Under the pieces are notes generated by a model, which ran no database searches, was not told the DNA's origin, and saw only the letters and a list, made by a program, of their open reading frames with translations. Both the position numbers and the translations under genes were made by a program. A DNA stretch of 64,000 nt from Stieleria neptunia (lineage in GTDB: Bacteria; Planctomycetota; Planctomycetia; Pirellulales; Pirellulaceae), in NCBI RefSeq assembly GCF_007754155.1, contig NZ_CP037423.1, forward strand, positions 1,984,001 to 2,048,000, given 5' to 3'. Positions 35,328 to 45,262 of this stretch are shown here, in pieces (positions within the stretch are counted from its first letter, which is position 1; the number at the start of each line of letters is the position of its first letter).

Positions 35328-36776
35328 CTAGACCAGGATCGGATCGATGATTTCTCCGTGCACGTCGGTCAAACGAAAACGACGGCCTTGGTAGCGATAG
35401 GTCAGCCGTTCGTGGTCGATGCCCAGCAAATGCAGAATCGTGGCTTGGAAATCATGCACGCTGACACCATCGGCGGCCACGCTGAATCCGAATTCGTCGG
35501 ACTCGCCGTGGGTGACGCCGGGCTTGATCCCGCCGCCGGCCATCCACAGTGTAAAAACGTACGGATGATGGTCGCGGCCCCAACGCTGGGTGTCTTCGAT
35601 TTTGCCTTGCAGGAACGGGGTTCGTCCGAATTCGCCGCCCCAGATCACCAGCGTGTCGTCCAACAACCCGCGTTGTTCCAAGTCTTTGATGAGCGCCGCC
35701 GAAGGGGCGTCGGTGTCGCGGCACTGGATTTCCAATTGGCTATTCAGATTTCGATGCTGGTCCCAACCGGCATGCATCAATTGGATGAAGCGGGTGCCAC
35801 GCTCGGCCAGTCGCCGCGCGATCAGACAGTTGTAGGCATAAGATCCCTTGCGCGTCACGTCGGGGCCGTACATCGCAAGCGTCGACTCGGATTCCGTCGA
35901 CAGGTCGGTCAGTTCTGGTACCGAGGCTTGCATGCGATAGGCCATTTCATACTGTTTGATCCGCGTCGCAATTTCCGGGTCGCCGACCACATCGAGTTGT
36001 TCTTGATTGAGTGCGGCGAGATCGTCCAGCATGCCCCGGCGACGATCACGATTCATGCCGGGCGGATCCGACAGATACAACACCGGATCGCCGCTGCCGC
36101 GGAACTTCACGCCTTGATGCACCGTCGGCAGAAAACCGCTGCCCCAGTAATAGTCGTAAAAGATCTGTCCACACGACGCTTCCTTGTCGCGCGAGGTCAT
36201 GGCGACAAACGCGGGCAGTTCTTCGGTTTCGCTGCCCAGACCGTAGCTGAGCCAAGCTCCCATGCTCGGTCGGCCGGGGCGTTCATCGCCGGTCAGAAAG
36301 TACGTGATCGCCGGAGCGTGATTGACCTGCGTCGTGTGCATCGATTTGATGAAACACAACTTGTCAGCAATCTTCGCCGTCTCGGGAAGAAAGCTGGAAA
36401 CCGTCGCGCCGCTTTGGCCGTGACGGGCGAACGTCGTGATCTCCTTCAAGCACGGTCGCGCGGTCTGGCCGCCGGTCATCGTGCTGAATCGGGCTCCGCC
36501 GACGACCGAATCGGGGATCTGCTGGCCGTGCAATTGGGTCAACATCGGTTTGTGATCAAACAAGTCGACGTGCGACGGTGCTCCGTTCTGGAGCAAATAG
36601 ATCACCCGTTTGGCCTTGGCCGGATAGTGCGGCAGCGTCGGCAACCCGCCCGCACCACTGGCGGCGCGGTTGCCCAACAAGGTCGCCAAGGCCGCCAGGG
36701 CGATTCCGGTCCCGGCCGAACCGAACAACTGGCGACGTGTTTGATGAATCGGATGAGTGTTCAATGGGGGCGTCAT
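35328..36776 (-). CDS. DUF1501 Tat-exported sulfatase-like protein
   Basis: 482 residues from ATG 36776; codons further upstream derive from the family A repeat. A Tat-type leader (HQTRRQLFGSAGTGIALAAL) heads the protein. DUF1501 motifs are AKRVIYLLQNGAPSHVDLFD, SFLPETAKIADKLCFIKSMH, HAPAITYFLTGDERPGRPSMG, SYAYNCLIARRLAERGTRFI and WGGEFGRTPF, with GRDHHPYVFTLWMAGGGIKP near the end. The family is related to alkaline phosphatase/sulfatase folds and is almost always paired with a PSD1/cytochrome protein, as here (36885). The pair is believed to act in envelope or polymer processing, but no reaction is established. Confidence 0.95.
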   Translation of the reverse strand: MTPPLNTHPIHQTRRQLFGSAGTGIALAALATLLGNRAASGAGGLPTLPHYPAKAKRVIYLLQNGAPSHVDLFDHKPMLTQLHGQQIPDSVVGGARFSTMTGGQTARPCLKEITTFARHGQSGATVSSFLPETAKIADKLCFIKSMHTTQVNHAPAITYFLTGDERPGRPSMGAWLSYGLGSETEELPAFVAMTSRDKEASCGQIFYDYYWGSGFLPTVHQGVKFRGSGDPVLYLSDPPGMNRDRRRGMLDDLAALNQEQLDVVGDPEIATRIKQYEMAYRMQASVPELTDLSTESESTLAMYGPDVTRKGSYAYNCLIARRLAERGTRFIQLMHAGWDQHRNLNSQLEIQCRDTDAPSAALIKDLEQRGLLDDTLVIWGGEFGRTPFLQGKIEDTQRWGRDHHPYVFTLWMAGGGIKPGVTHGESDEFGFSVAADGVSVHDFQATILHLLGIDHERLTYRYQGRRFRLTDVHGEIIDPILV

Positions 36777-36808
36777 GGATTCTGCATTCCAGCGACGAGT
36801 GTGCGTAG

Positions 36809-36865
36809 GTGGGATAGGCTTCCAGCCTGTCATTTTGGAGTCGACAGGCTGGAAGCCTATCGCAC
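36809..36865. repeat. Complete palindromic repeat, family A
   Basis: A forward arm beginning GTGGGATAGGC and the reverse arm ending GCCTATCGCAC are separated by an attttggagtc spacer. It sits between PSD1 (stop 36885) and DUF1501 (start 36776), inside a leftward co-directional pair, so a hairpin here would form in the mRNA of the operon. Confidence 0.9.
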
Positions 36866-36884
36866 TGAGAATCGCGGCAAGGCG

Positions 36885-39827
36885 TTACGGTTTGGACAAC
36901 GTTTCATCCAGGTTCAACAGGATGGAGCAAACGACGGTGTAGGCGGCATGCTCCGCGGGGTCGAGTTGTGAATCACGCGGCGACTGGCCCACCGACAGCA
37001 ACTGCAACGCGTCTTCGGGGTTGGACTTAAAATCGCGGCGCAGTTGTTCGACGCGGTTTTCCAAAACCGCCAATTCACGGTCCTTGGGTTTGCGCGCCGT
37101 GGCCAATCGAAATGCGTAACCCAAGCGCCCTGTCTGTGTTTCTTTTTCATCAAGCACGCGCTGGGCCATCATGCGGGCCGATTCAACAAACGTGGTCTCA
37201 TTGAGTGTCGTCAATGCGTGCAGCGGAGTGTTGGTTCGGGTCGGTTTGACTTCACACGTTTGTCGTTTGGCTCCGTCAAAGAACATGGTCGGCCCGACGA
37301 TTCGGCGCCAAAAGATGTACAGGCTGCGTCGATAAATTTTTTCGCCGGAGTCGGGCGTGTAGCGGATCTTTCCGAACGTGGCTTCCGCCCAAATCCCCTC
37401 GGGCTGGTAAGGCTTGACCGCGGGCCCGCCCAGTTCGGGGCTCAACAGCCCGCTGACCGATAACGCTTGATCGCGGAGCATCCAGGAGGGGAGTCGATAG
37501 CGCGGCGCCCTGGCAAACCACTTGTTCTGCGGATCGGATTGAAGGGCTGCTTCGCTGACCTGCGATGATTGTCGATAGGTCGCACTCATCACGATCAGTT
37601 TGTGAAGCTGTTTGACGTTCCACCCGCTTTCGACAAATTGGGTGGCCAACCAGTCCAGCAGATCGGGATGGGTTGGGCGATCACCTTGCAAACCAAAATC
37701 TTCGGTGGATTCAACGATCCCGCGTCCGAAAAACGTTTGCCAATCGCGATTCACGGTCACACGGGCGGTCAGCGGGTTGGCTGGGTCCACGAGCCAGCGG
37801 GCGAGCGTCAGACGGTTGCGGGGAGCATCGGTCGGCAAGGGCGGAAGCGCCGCCGGCGTGCCGGGTTGCACGGCCACGTCGGTCGGCTTGTCGTAGCCCC
37901 CGCGTTCCAGGATCAGCGTCTGGCGTCGCCGGTCACTCGGCAAGTCATCCATCACCATCACCGTGACCGCTTGCTTCTCTAACGCGGCGAGTTGTTTGTT
38001 TAGCTGATCACGCCGCGCCGCAAGGGGCTTCCACTGGGGCCAGTGGTTGGACCGGAAGTGTTCTCGCAAGACGGTGCGCTGCTCCGGCGTCCGTTTCTGC
38101 CGCTCTGTCTTGACTGCGGCGACCACTTCGGTCGGCAATCCGAAAACCGATTCGCTGGTCTTGTTGAAATAAAACCCTCCGATCCCTCCGGTGTTGACGA
38201 TCTTGATCAGCAATTCGTTTTCGCCGGGCGCCAATTCGATCTGCAATCGTTCTTGATCGGCGGCGGCTGCCCTGGCGGTAAACTTCGCCAGCACTTGTTT
38301 GCCGCCGAAGAAGACTTTGATGGCGTCGTCGCTACCGAGAGACAGTTCGACGGTGCGTTCGGAAGACGACTCGATCTTGCGATAGAAATACGTCGCGCCG
38401 ACGGTCTCCGGCAAGGGGTGCACGACGCCGTCTTTGATGTCCGCGCGCTTGGTCCAGGTGAGCTCGCCGACGGTTGAGGTGAGATCGACAGCGGATTCGG
38501 GACCGAGATCCCGGTCGAATGCTTGACGTCCGTCAGCCGGGATCGGTCCCAATTGCCACCAGGGCCCGAGCTTGGCTGAACCGCTGTCGGACGCCAGTTT
38601 GGCACGCAACTCGATTTCCCATGCGGCTTGGTCGTTGTCCAAATCGGGAAGCGGCGCCGTCAGTTCGGCTTCAATCGATCGCAGTTGGGCCGCGACATCG
38701 TCTCGCCGCCGGCGTTGATCCTCGTCCAGGTAGTTCAACACCGGCGCCGTCTTGCCGCGACCGCTGCGTCCTGTTTCCGAGGTGTTGTCGAAGAACGCGT
38801 AGAACTGAAAGTATTCCTTCAGCGAGATCGGATCGAATTTGTGGTCGTGACAACGACAGCAGGTCATCGTCAGACCCAGCCACACGGTGCCGGTCGTTTC
38901 CGCGCGATCGAAGACGTTTTCGACACGCGTTTCTTCGGCGATTCGTCCGCCTTCTCCGTTGAACATGTGATTGCGATTGAACCCCGTCGCCAAGATCTGT
39001 TCGGGTGTCGGGTTGTCCAGCAGGTCGCCGGCGAGCATTTCGATCGTGAACTGGTCAAAGGGCATGTTGGCATTGAGCGCGTTGACCAACCAATCGCGCC
39101 ACGGCCACATGGTTCGCGTCGGGTCGCCTTGAAAACCGTCGGTGTCGGCATAGCGGGCGGCGTCGAGCCACTGCCACGCCATCCGCTGGCCGTAACGTGG
39201 TGACGCCAGCAGTCGATCGACCAACCGTTCGTACGCGCCATCGGACTTGTCGGCCAAAAACGCGTCGACTTCTTGTGGCGTCGGCGGCAACCCGGTCAAG
39301 TCCAAGGTCACCCGGCGAATCAATGTTTCGCCATCGGCTTCGGGTTGCGGCGAGAGTCCCGCCGCGATCGCGCGGGCTCGGATGAACCGATCGATTTCAT
39401 TTCGTGACCACGACGACGGATCCTCCGGGACATCGGGCATCTTTGGAGGGACAAACGACCAGTGTTCCGACCACGTGGCCCCCGACTCGACCCACGTTTG
39501 CAGGATCTTTTTTTCCCCCGCCGTCAATGTCAGCTTGGAATCCGGCGGAGGCATGACTTCGTCGGGATCGCTGGACAAAACTCTCCGTAGGCCTTCGCTG
39601 TTTTCAACGTCGTGGGGGACAAAGGCGGCGTACCCGCCCAGATCAGCCCGCGCCCCCTCGACGGTGTCCAACCGCAAGTCCGCTTCACGGGTGGCTTCGT
39701 CGGGACCGTGGCACTGAAAACATTTGTCCGACAGGATCGGGCGGACCTGGGAGTCAAAATCGACGTCAGCAGCAGCGACGTGAAGAACCGTAAGGGTGAC
39801 CAGAATGGTGCAGAACAGGCGGTACAT
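36885..39827 (-). CDS. PSD1 and planctomycete cytochrome c domain protein (DUF1549/DUF1553)
   Basis: A 980-residue exported protein. The signal peptide ([20 protein letters not shown]) is followed by a planctomycete-type cytochrome c domain with C36-x2-C39-H40 (CFQCHGPDE), and a distal [20 protein letters not shown] segment that may supply the Met ligand. A DUF1549 domain follows ([40 protein letters not shown], the Cys-rich [20 protein letters not shown]). A PA14/beta-sandwich-like insert lies at about 450-560, then DUF1553 ([40 protein letters not shown]). It is the first gene of the leftward cluster ending with DUF1501. Haem attachment is expected in the periplasm. Confidence 0.96.
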   Translation of the reverse strand: MYRLFCTILVTLTVLHVAAADVDFDSQVRPILSDKCFQCHGPDEATREADLRLDTVEGARADLGGYAAFVPHDVENSEGLRRVLSSDPDEVMPPPDSKLTLTAGEKKILQTWVESGATWSEHWSFVPPKMPDVPEDPSSWSRNEIDRFIRARAIAAGLSPQPEADGETLIRRVTLDLTGLPPTPQEVDAFLADKSDGAYERLVDRLLASPRYGQRMAWQWLDAARYADTDGFQGDPTRTMWPWRDWLVNALNANMPFDQFTIEMLAGDLLDNPTPEQILATGFNRNHMFNGEGGRIAEETRVENVFDRAETTGTVWLGLTMTCCRCHDHKFDPISLKEYFQFYAFFDNTSETGRSGRGKTAPVLNYLDEDQRRRRDDVAAQLRSIEAELTAPLPDLDNDQAAWEIELRAKLASDSGSAKLGPWWQLGPIPADGRQAFDRDLGPESAVDLTSTVGELTWTKRADIKDGVVHPLPETVGATYFYRKIESSSERTVELSLGSDDAIKVFFGGKQVLAKFTARAAAADQERLQIELAPGENELLIKIVNTGGIGGFYFNKTSESVFGLPTEVVAAVKTERQKRTPEQRTVLREHFRSNHWPQWKPLAARRDQLNKQLAALEKQAVTVMVMDDLPSDRRRQTLILERGGYDKPTDVAVQPGTPAALPPLPTDAPRNRLTLARWLVDPANPLTARVTVNRDWQTFFGRGIVESTEDFGLQGDRPTHPDLLDWLATQFVESGWNVKQLHKLIVMSATYRQSSQVSEAALQSDPQNKWFARAPRYRLPSWMLRDQALSVSGLLSPELGGPAVKPYQPEGIWAEATFGKIRYTPDSGEKIYRRSLYIFWRRIVGPTMFFDGAKRQTCEVKPTRTNTPLHALTTLNETTFVESARMMAQRVLDEKETQTGRLGYAFRLATARKPKDRELAVLENRVEQLRRDFKSNPEDALQLLSVGQSPRDSQLDPAEHAAYTVVCSILLNLDETLSKP

Positions 39828-40003
39828 GAAAGAGAGGTGGGCGTTCCGGGCGTGGGGGGAAGGATTCTATTGTAGCTTAGCGGACAATCGGATGTTCACC
39901 GACTCGATTCAACGGCGAAACGCGAACCTGGGTTCGTTGTCCGATGTCATGGAGACATCAATTCTGTTTCGACCGGATGGACCTGGTGCCCAGGCCGTGA
40001 CGT

Positions 40004-41215
40004 ATGTTCCGTGATTACCTCCAATTACCGCTGCCCGTGCGGATCCTGTGCTTGGGATCGCTGATCAACCGCGCCGGTTCGTTCGTGCTGGTTTTCTTGG
40101 CGATCTACGCCAGTGAACAGCTCGGGTTCGGCGTGCCTTTTGCCACCGCGTGTATCGGCGTGCTGGGCTTGGGCTCAATGGCCGGTTCGTTGCTCGGTGG
40201 TCATTTGGCTGACAAAGTTGGACGGCGCGGCGTGATGTTGCTGGCGCTGTTCGGCGGGGCGGCGATTCTGTTGTTGCTGTCGACCGTGACCCACCGTTGG
40301 TGGTTCATGCTGTCGGTCGGGGTGTTCGCCTTGGTGGCGGACCTGTATCGGCCGGCCGCGGCGGCGATGATCGGTGATTTGGTTTCGATCGATCGTCGAC
40401 CGCATGCGTTTGCGTTGATGTACATCTCGATCAATTTGGGCTTTGCGATCGCACCGCCGATCGGCGGGCTGCTGGCCGGTTATTCGTTCGAGTGGCTGTT
40501 CTGGATCGATGCCGCTTCGATGATCGCGTACGGATTGATCATTGCGCTGACGATCGAGGAAACCCATCCACGTCGAGTGTCTGTCGAAGCGGAACCTTCG
40601 CCGTCGCCGCGCGCCTCTTGGATCGTGTCCGTCAGAACGATCGGATTGGATCTTCCGTTCCTGTCGTTTTGTATCTCGACCTTGTTGATTGCATTGGTGT
40701 TTGTGCAAGGATTGTCCACGTTACCGATCTACATTCGGCAATTGGGTTACAGCAACCTGCAATTCGGATTGCTGATGTCCGTCAACGGGTTGTTGATCGT
40801 GGTCCTTCAATTGCCGCTGACGCATTGGTTGTCACGCTTTAACGCGATGACGATCGTGTTGATCGGCGGCGTGTTGATCTCGATCGGGTTCGGGCTGACG
40901 GCCACCGGCAGCGGTCTGGTCTTTGTCGCGGTGTGCATCGCGATTTGGACGTTGGGGGAGATTCTTCAAGCCCCGTTCAACCAGACGATCGTCACCGACA
41001 TGGCGCCGGACGAATTGCGTGGCAGCTATCTGGGCTTGTTCACGATGTGCTACGCATCAGCCCTGACGATCGGTGCTCCGGTCGGCGGCGCGGTGTTGTA
41101 CCGTTTCGGCCCGACGGCACTGTGGACGGGCACGTTTGTCGTCGCGATGATCGCCGTGGCCGTGTACGGCTTGATCTATGCGTCGGTGACGCGTCGTGTG
41201 GCGAGAGTGGGATAG
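40004..41215 (+). CDS. MFS transporter (DHA1-type)
   Basis: 403 residues with twelve predicted helices. The MFS signature between helices 2 and 3 is GGHLADKVGRRGVMLLALFG. An antiporter-like segment in helix 5 reads SINLGFAIAPPIGGLLAGYS, and the related second-half motif is SRFNAMTIVLIGG. The closest pattern is the MdtH/YfcJ drug or metabolite exporter group. The final codons GTG GGA TAG belong to the repeat array that begins at 41207, so the natural C-terminus appears to be redefined by the repeat. No regulator is adjacent. Confidence 0.92.
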   Translation: MFRDYLQLPLPVRILCLGSLINRAGSFVLVFLAIYASEQLGFGVPFATACIGVLGLGSMAGSLLGGHLADKVGRRGVMLLALFGGAAILLLLSTVTHRWWFMLSVGVFALVADLYRPAAAAMIGDLVSIDRRPHAFALMYISINLGFAIAPPIGGLLAGYSFEWLFWIDAASMIAYGLIIALTIEETHPRRVSVEAEPSPSPRASWIVSVRTIGLDLPFLSFCISTLLIALVFVQGLSTLPIYIRQLGYSNLQFGLLMSVNGLLIVVLQLPLTHWLSRFNAMTIVLIGGVLISIGFGLTATGSGLVFVAVCIAIWTLGEILQAPFNQTIVTDMAPDELRGSYLGLFTMCYASALTIGAPVGGAVLYRFGPTALWTGTFVVAMIAVAVYGLIYASVTRRVARVG

Positions 41216-41400
41216 GCTTCCAGCCTGTCAGGTGCGGGAGTGGGATAGGCTTCCAGCCTGTCAGACAGCGGGAGTGGGATAGGCTGGAAGCCTATCCCAC
41301 TTGGCAAGCTGGAAGCTTACCCCACTTGGCAAGCTGGAAGCTTACCCCACTTGGCAAGCTGGAAGCTTACCCCACTTGGCGAGCTGGAGGCCTATTCCAC
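41207..41400. repeat. Family A repeat array filling a convergent intergenic gap
   Basis: The array contains two forward arms (41207-41230, 41240-41263), a compact palindrome GTGGGATAGGCT-GGA-AGCCTATCCCAC (41274-41300), then four tandem 25-bp units. Three of these read ttggcaagctggaagcttac-cccac and the last is diverged (41376-41400). The array runs from the last codons of the MFS gene to the last codons of the ECF sigma gene and supplies the TAG stop of both. There is no unique spacer DNA. Confidence 0.95.
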
Positions 41401-42000
41401 TTCGCCGAGATGTTGGCGGAGTCGCCGGAGGATGCGGCTGCGTGTTTGCCGAACCGTCGCCGGAGTGATGTTGAATTCTTCGGCGACGGTTGCCGACGGA
41501 ATCTCGTCGATGACCGCACGCTCAAAAATTTGCCACGTCTTGTCCGCGAATTCGCGGCGAATCTGTTTCAATCCCCGAGCGAGCAGCTCATTGATTTGGT
41601 CGTCACCGGTCGGTTCTTCGTCGGGGACGGCCATTGGATCGGGGACTTTGCTCAGCGTCCGATACGCCGTGCTTCCCCCATCGGCTCGGATGTGTCGCGC
41701 GTCAGCACGGTGACGATCCTTCGCCTTGTTGGACGTGATCGTCCACAACCACCCACGGAATGAGCCGCGGGTGTGCTTCGTTTCGAATTGTTCGATCGAT
41801 CGCGCCACCGCGGCAAACACCTCTTGAGTGCAATCGGCGGCGGCATGGGGATCCAACCCACAGCGACCACACCAATGCGCGATCAAGGGGCCGTACAGAT
41901 CCACCAGTTCGCTCCAGGCCAACGGGTCACGCTCCCGGGCGCGACCGAGCAGGCTGGTTCGTGTGGCGTGTGAATCGGCGTTTTGAGAAACCACTGTCAC
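41392..42000 (-). CDS. ECF-family RNA polymerase sigma factor
   Basis: 202 residues from GTG 42000 (GTG 41994 is also possible). Region 2 has WSELVDLYGPLIAHWCGRCG, DCTQEVFAAVARSIEQFETK and FRGWLWTITSNKAKDRHRAD. Region 4 has FERAVIDEIPSATVAEEFNI and TPATVRQTRSRILRRLRQHL. It is divergent from the Ser/Thr kinase gene with ~100 bp between the starts, the arrangement of the planctomycete ECF groups whose partner is a kinase rather than a classical anti-sigma factor. The last codons GTG GAA TAG come from the repeat array, so the C-terminal few residues are repeat-encoded. Confidence 0.95.
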   Translation of the reverse strand: MTVVSQNADSHATRTSLLGRARERDPLAWSELVDLYGPLIAHWCGRCGLDPHAAADCTQEVFAAVARSIEQFETKHTRGSFRGWLWTITSNKAKDRHRADARHIRADGGSTAYRTLSKVPDPMAVPDEEPTGDDQINELLARGLKQIRREFADKTWQIFERAVIDEIPSATVAEEFNITPATVRQTRSRILRRLRQHLGEVE

Positions 42001-42101
42001 ACCCGGATCGTTCTAGGAAATAGCGGACCAATTGCGTGCATCAGTCTAAATGATGTTAGCATCGAATTGTCACACACTCCACCAACGGCTGTCACCCCAT
42101 C

Positions 42102-45100
42102 ATGATCATGGCCAAGACCGACGCTTGCTTGAAATCCAGTACGCTGCGTGATTACCTGGGAGGTTCCGTGGATGATCTCCAATCCGCCGCGATCGAATCG
42201 CACCTGGCGGTCTGTCGGTCCTGCGAAGAAACGCTCGCATCGTTGGAGGAAGACGGCGACACGATCGTGCGGCGCCTGCGCGCCGGATCGGGATCAACCG
42301 GCCAATCGACTCCGCTGGATCCCGTCGTGCAGAATGCCTTGGACTCCTCTCGAATGCTATTCGGCGAAGCCCCATCCAATCACTTCAACACCGTAAACGG
42401 AACGATGGTACCGGGCAACCGGATCGGGCCGTACGAATTGCTTCGGCCGATCGGCCGCGGCGGCATGGGGACCGTCTACCTGGCACGTCATCGCGACCTC
42501 GGCAAGCAGGTGGCGATCAAGGTGCTGCCGGTCGCGACGACGGAGAACGATCCACGATTGGAGCGGTTCTTGCGTGAGATCCGTGCGGCTGGAAGTTTGG
42601 AACACGCGTCGATCGTCAATGCGACCGATGCGGGACAACATGACGGCGTGCACTATTTGGCGATGGAATACATCGACGGATTGGATCTCAGCCAGATCGC
42701 CCGTGTCGTGAAACTCTCCGTCGCCGATGCGTGCGAAGTCGTGCGTCAGGCCGCTCTCGGTCTCTCCCACGCCCACGCCGAGGGCATCGTCCACCGTGAC
42801 ATCAAACCCTCGAATCTGATGTTGCGCCGCGATGGGGAGGTGAAGATTTTGGACTTCGGGCTCGCGCAAGTGAGCCGTTGGGACGGCGAGATGGCCGAAT
42901 TGACGACGGTCGGTCAGCTGATGGGGACGCTGGATTACATGTCACCCGAACAAGCCGAGCAGCCGACCGCGGTCGACTATCGGGCCGATCTGTATTCACT
43001 CGGCGCGACGTTGTTCCGTCTGCTGGTCGGCCGTGCCCCGCTCGCAGCCGCCCCCGATCTGTCGCCGTTGGCAAAACTGCGATTGCTGGCCAACCATCGG
43101 CCGCCCCGGCTGGATACGTTGCGCGATGATTTGCCGCCCGATCTGGTGGATTTGACCGCCAATCTGTTGTCCGCCGCCGACCGGCGGCCGGCCAGCGCGT
43201 CGCACGTGGCCGAGGCGTTGTCGCAATTTTGCGTCGGATGCGATTTGGCCGCGTTGGTCCACGACGCATCGAACGAAATGCCGCGCGACTCGATTCCCGA
43301 GCCTCCAACCGGCCCCGCGACACGGACGTTGTCCGCGGCTGATCGACACCCCCCGCCGCGTCGTCGCTGGTGGATCGCCATCGCTGCGCTGCCGTTGTTC
43401 TTCATTGCGGGGATTGCAATCATCCTGAAGACCAACGAGGGGCAACTGGTGATCGAATCGGAAGTCGACGATGTCTCGGTCCGTCTGATCCAAGACGGCC
43501 AGCCGGCTGCGCAACTCAACGTCGAACCCGGGGTGAATACGACGCGTTTGAGATCAGGTGCTTACCAGGTGGTCTTGGGGGCGGGCAGTGATCAAGTGAC
43601 GATCGACAAGGGGGCGATTGTGATTCGACGCGGCGAGACCACGATCGCACGGATCCGCGAAACGAAGGATTCACAATCAGTGGCGGTCGCCGCACAACCT
43701 GGCGCGAGTGATTTCATCGCCGCCTTCAAAGGCCGCTCGCCGATCCCCGCGTCGGACCAACCGTTGGTGCCTGGACAACGATTGAAGTTGACGTCATCGG
43801 TCGCCAATGAGCTTGAAATGGAATTGACGGTGATGGCCGATGCGACGATCAAGCCGCCTTTGCTGGGTGTCGTCTCGGTGCGCAACCAAACGCTCCAACA
43901 GGTCGAAACAAGACTCAACCAGGCGTACAAGAAATGGTACACCGAACCCGCGGTCGAGCTGTTCATGCATTTCGACACGCCTCGAACCGGCAGCCCCATC
44001 GGCTTGCCCGGGCCGCCCCACCTTCCGCTCGGATCAGGTGCGAGTGCAACCAACAATCGCATCGCTGAGAAGGCTCCCGTCTATGAAGGTCAAACGCTGC
44101 AGCAATGGTTGGACGTGATCGAGACCGAACGCGAGGGGGATCGGTTGAAAGCGGCCATGCAAGCCGTGTTGGCGTTGGCGACACCCCGCGATGCGGCAGC
44201 GGTGATCGACATCCTGATCTCCAATCATGGACGAATTCCCAAGGTCGAGGTCGCCCGGGCGCTGGGGATCGTGATCGCCGAGGATGAATTGGCGACGTTC
44301 CTGATCCAGCAGCTCGAAAGTGGCGATCCGCAGTGGGCTGCGAAAATGATCGATGCGAGTCGGATCGCAAGCGACGATCCCGAGACGCACGAAGCGATTT
44401 GCCGCTGGATCGTGCAAAACGTGCTGGTCTCTGACGGTCGTGTTCAGTTGGTCTACGAGGCACGTGATTTCTGCTTGGCGATCGCCTTTGATCCCGACTA
44501 CGACGCAACGTTGCGAAAACAACTGCGTGACCGTCTTCGCGAAGTGTCGCTCTCGGATGATCCCCTGATCTCGCCGATGTTTTGGTTGGGCAATTGGGGC
44601 TGGGAAACGGACGGTGGTTGGACGGGCGAATTGATTTTCGACCTCTGCAAACAATTGATCGTCGACGATGAAACAGAGCCGGTCGAGTTGTCCGCCGCAC
44701 TTGCGGTCTTGAGGCTGAAACAGGACAAACATCTCGAATTTGCGTCGCGCGTCAGTGGTGATGAATCATTGACCGAGGCAATCGTCAAACGATTTGACGA
44801 AACGAGTCGCCTGGAATGGAGCAATACGTATCCGCCGCTCGGCCATCCCTACTTCAACGGACACGTGCCCGGTCAATTCGCGGTGCGGAATTATCCGGAA
44901 AGCTGGGTCTCACACATCAGTGCCAGCTCTCCGCTTGATTGCCGGCACTCCGATCCGATCGTGGAACTATTACGATTAGTGGGCCCATTGCGATTGGCCA
45001 AGACGCTCGCCCCGCAGCTGGAACGGCTGCAGAAAGAAACGGCGAATGGTTACAACGCGGTGCAAAATCTCTTCAAACAGAGCGACCTGAGCCTCGTTTC

Positions 45101-45254
45101 GGTCGACTGGGAATCGATGACGCCTGCACAAGTGCGTTGGAAGCGGAGCAAAGCGGAATCCAACGGACTCACGACGGATGATCTGCCCACGCGCCAAGAC
45201 TGGTTCGATGCGTATGTCCACATCCACGCCAGCGATTTGCTCGGTCAGCAGTAG
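42102..45254 (+). CDS. Multidomain Ser/Thr protein kinase with zinc-finger anti-sigma-like N-terminus
   Basis: 1050 residues. Residues ~10-60 carry a ZAS/zf-HC2-like motif H34-x3-C38-x2-C41, as in zinc anti-sigma factors. The Hanks-type kinase domain spans about 108-385: P-loop IGRGGMGTVYLARH, Lys140 in VAIKVL, HRD at 231-233, DFG at 251-253 and the APE-like MSPEQAEQ. A membrane helix (WWIAIAALPLFFIAGIAIIL) at about 425-446 is followed by an extracytoplasmic part. The first section resembles an SLBB/polysaccharide-export segment (LLGVVSVRNQTLQQVETRLN), and the rest is a HEAT-like helical region. It is divergent from the ECF sigma gene and probably controls it through binding and phosphorylation. 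Confidence 0.9.
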   Translation: MIMAKTDACLKSSTLRDYLGGSVDDLQSAAIESHLAVCRSCEETLASLEEDGDTIVRRLRAGSGSTGQSTPLDPVVQNALDSSRMLFGEAPSNHFNTVNGTMVPGNRIGPYELLRPIGRGGMGTVYLARHRDLGKQVAIKVLPVATTENDPRLERFLREIRAAGSLEHASIVNATDAGQHDGVHYLAMEYIDGLDLSQIARVVKLSVADACEVVRQAALGLSHAHAEGIVHRDIKPSNLMLRRDGEVKILDFGLAQVSRWDGEMAELTTVGQLMGTLDYMSPEQAEQPTAVDYRADLYSLGATLFRLLVGRAPLAAAPDLSPLAKLRLLANHRPPRLDTLRDDLPPDLVDLTANLLSAADRRPASASHVAEALSQFCVGCDLAALVHDASNEMPRDSIPEPPTGPATRTLSAADRHPPPRRRWWIAIAALPLFFIAGIAIILKTNEGQLVIESEVDDVSVRLIQDGQPAAQLNVEPGVNTTRLRSGAYQVVLGAGSDQVTIDKGAIVIRRGETTIARIRETKDSQSVAVAAQPGASDFIAAFKGRSPIPASDQPLVPGQRLKLTSSVANELEMELTVMADATIKPPLLGVVSVRNQTLQQVETRLNQAYKKWYTEPAVELFMHFDTPRTGSPIGLPGPPHLPLGSGASATNNRIAEKAPVYEGQTLQQWLDVIETEREGDRLKAAMQAVLALATPRDAAAVIDILISNHGRIPKVEVARALGIVIAEDELATFLIQQLESGDPQWAAKMIDASRIASDDPETHEAICRWIVQNVLVSDGRVQLVYEARDFCLAIAFDPDYDATLRKQLRDRLREVSLSDDPLISPMFWLGNWGWETDGGWTGELIFDLCKQLIVDDETEPVELSAALAVLRLKQDKHLEFASRVSGDESLTEAIVKRFDETSRLEWSNTYPPLGHPYFNGHVPGQFAVRNYPESWVSHISASSPLDCRHSDPIVELLRLVGPLRLAKTLAPQLERLQKETANGYNAVQNLFKQSDLSLVSVDWESMTPAQVRWKRSKAESNGLTTDDLPTRQDWFDAYVHIHASDLLGQQ

Positions 45255-45262
45255 TGCATGCC

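Noticed and set aside
41301..41400. CRISPR-like array of four 25-bp units
   Set aside because: The units are directly adjacent with no spacers, there are no cas genes, and they belong to a genome-dispersed palindrome family.
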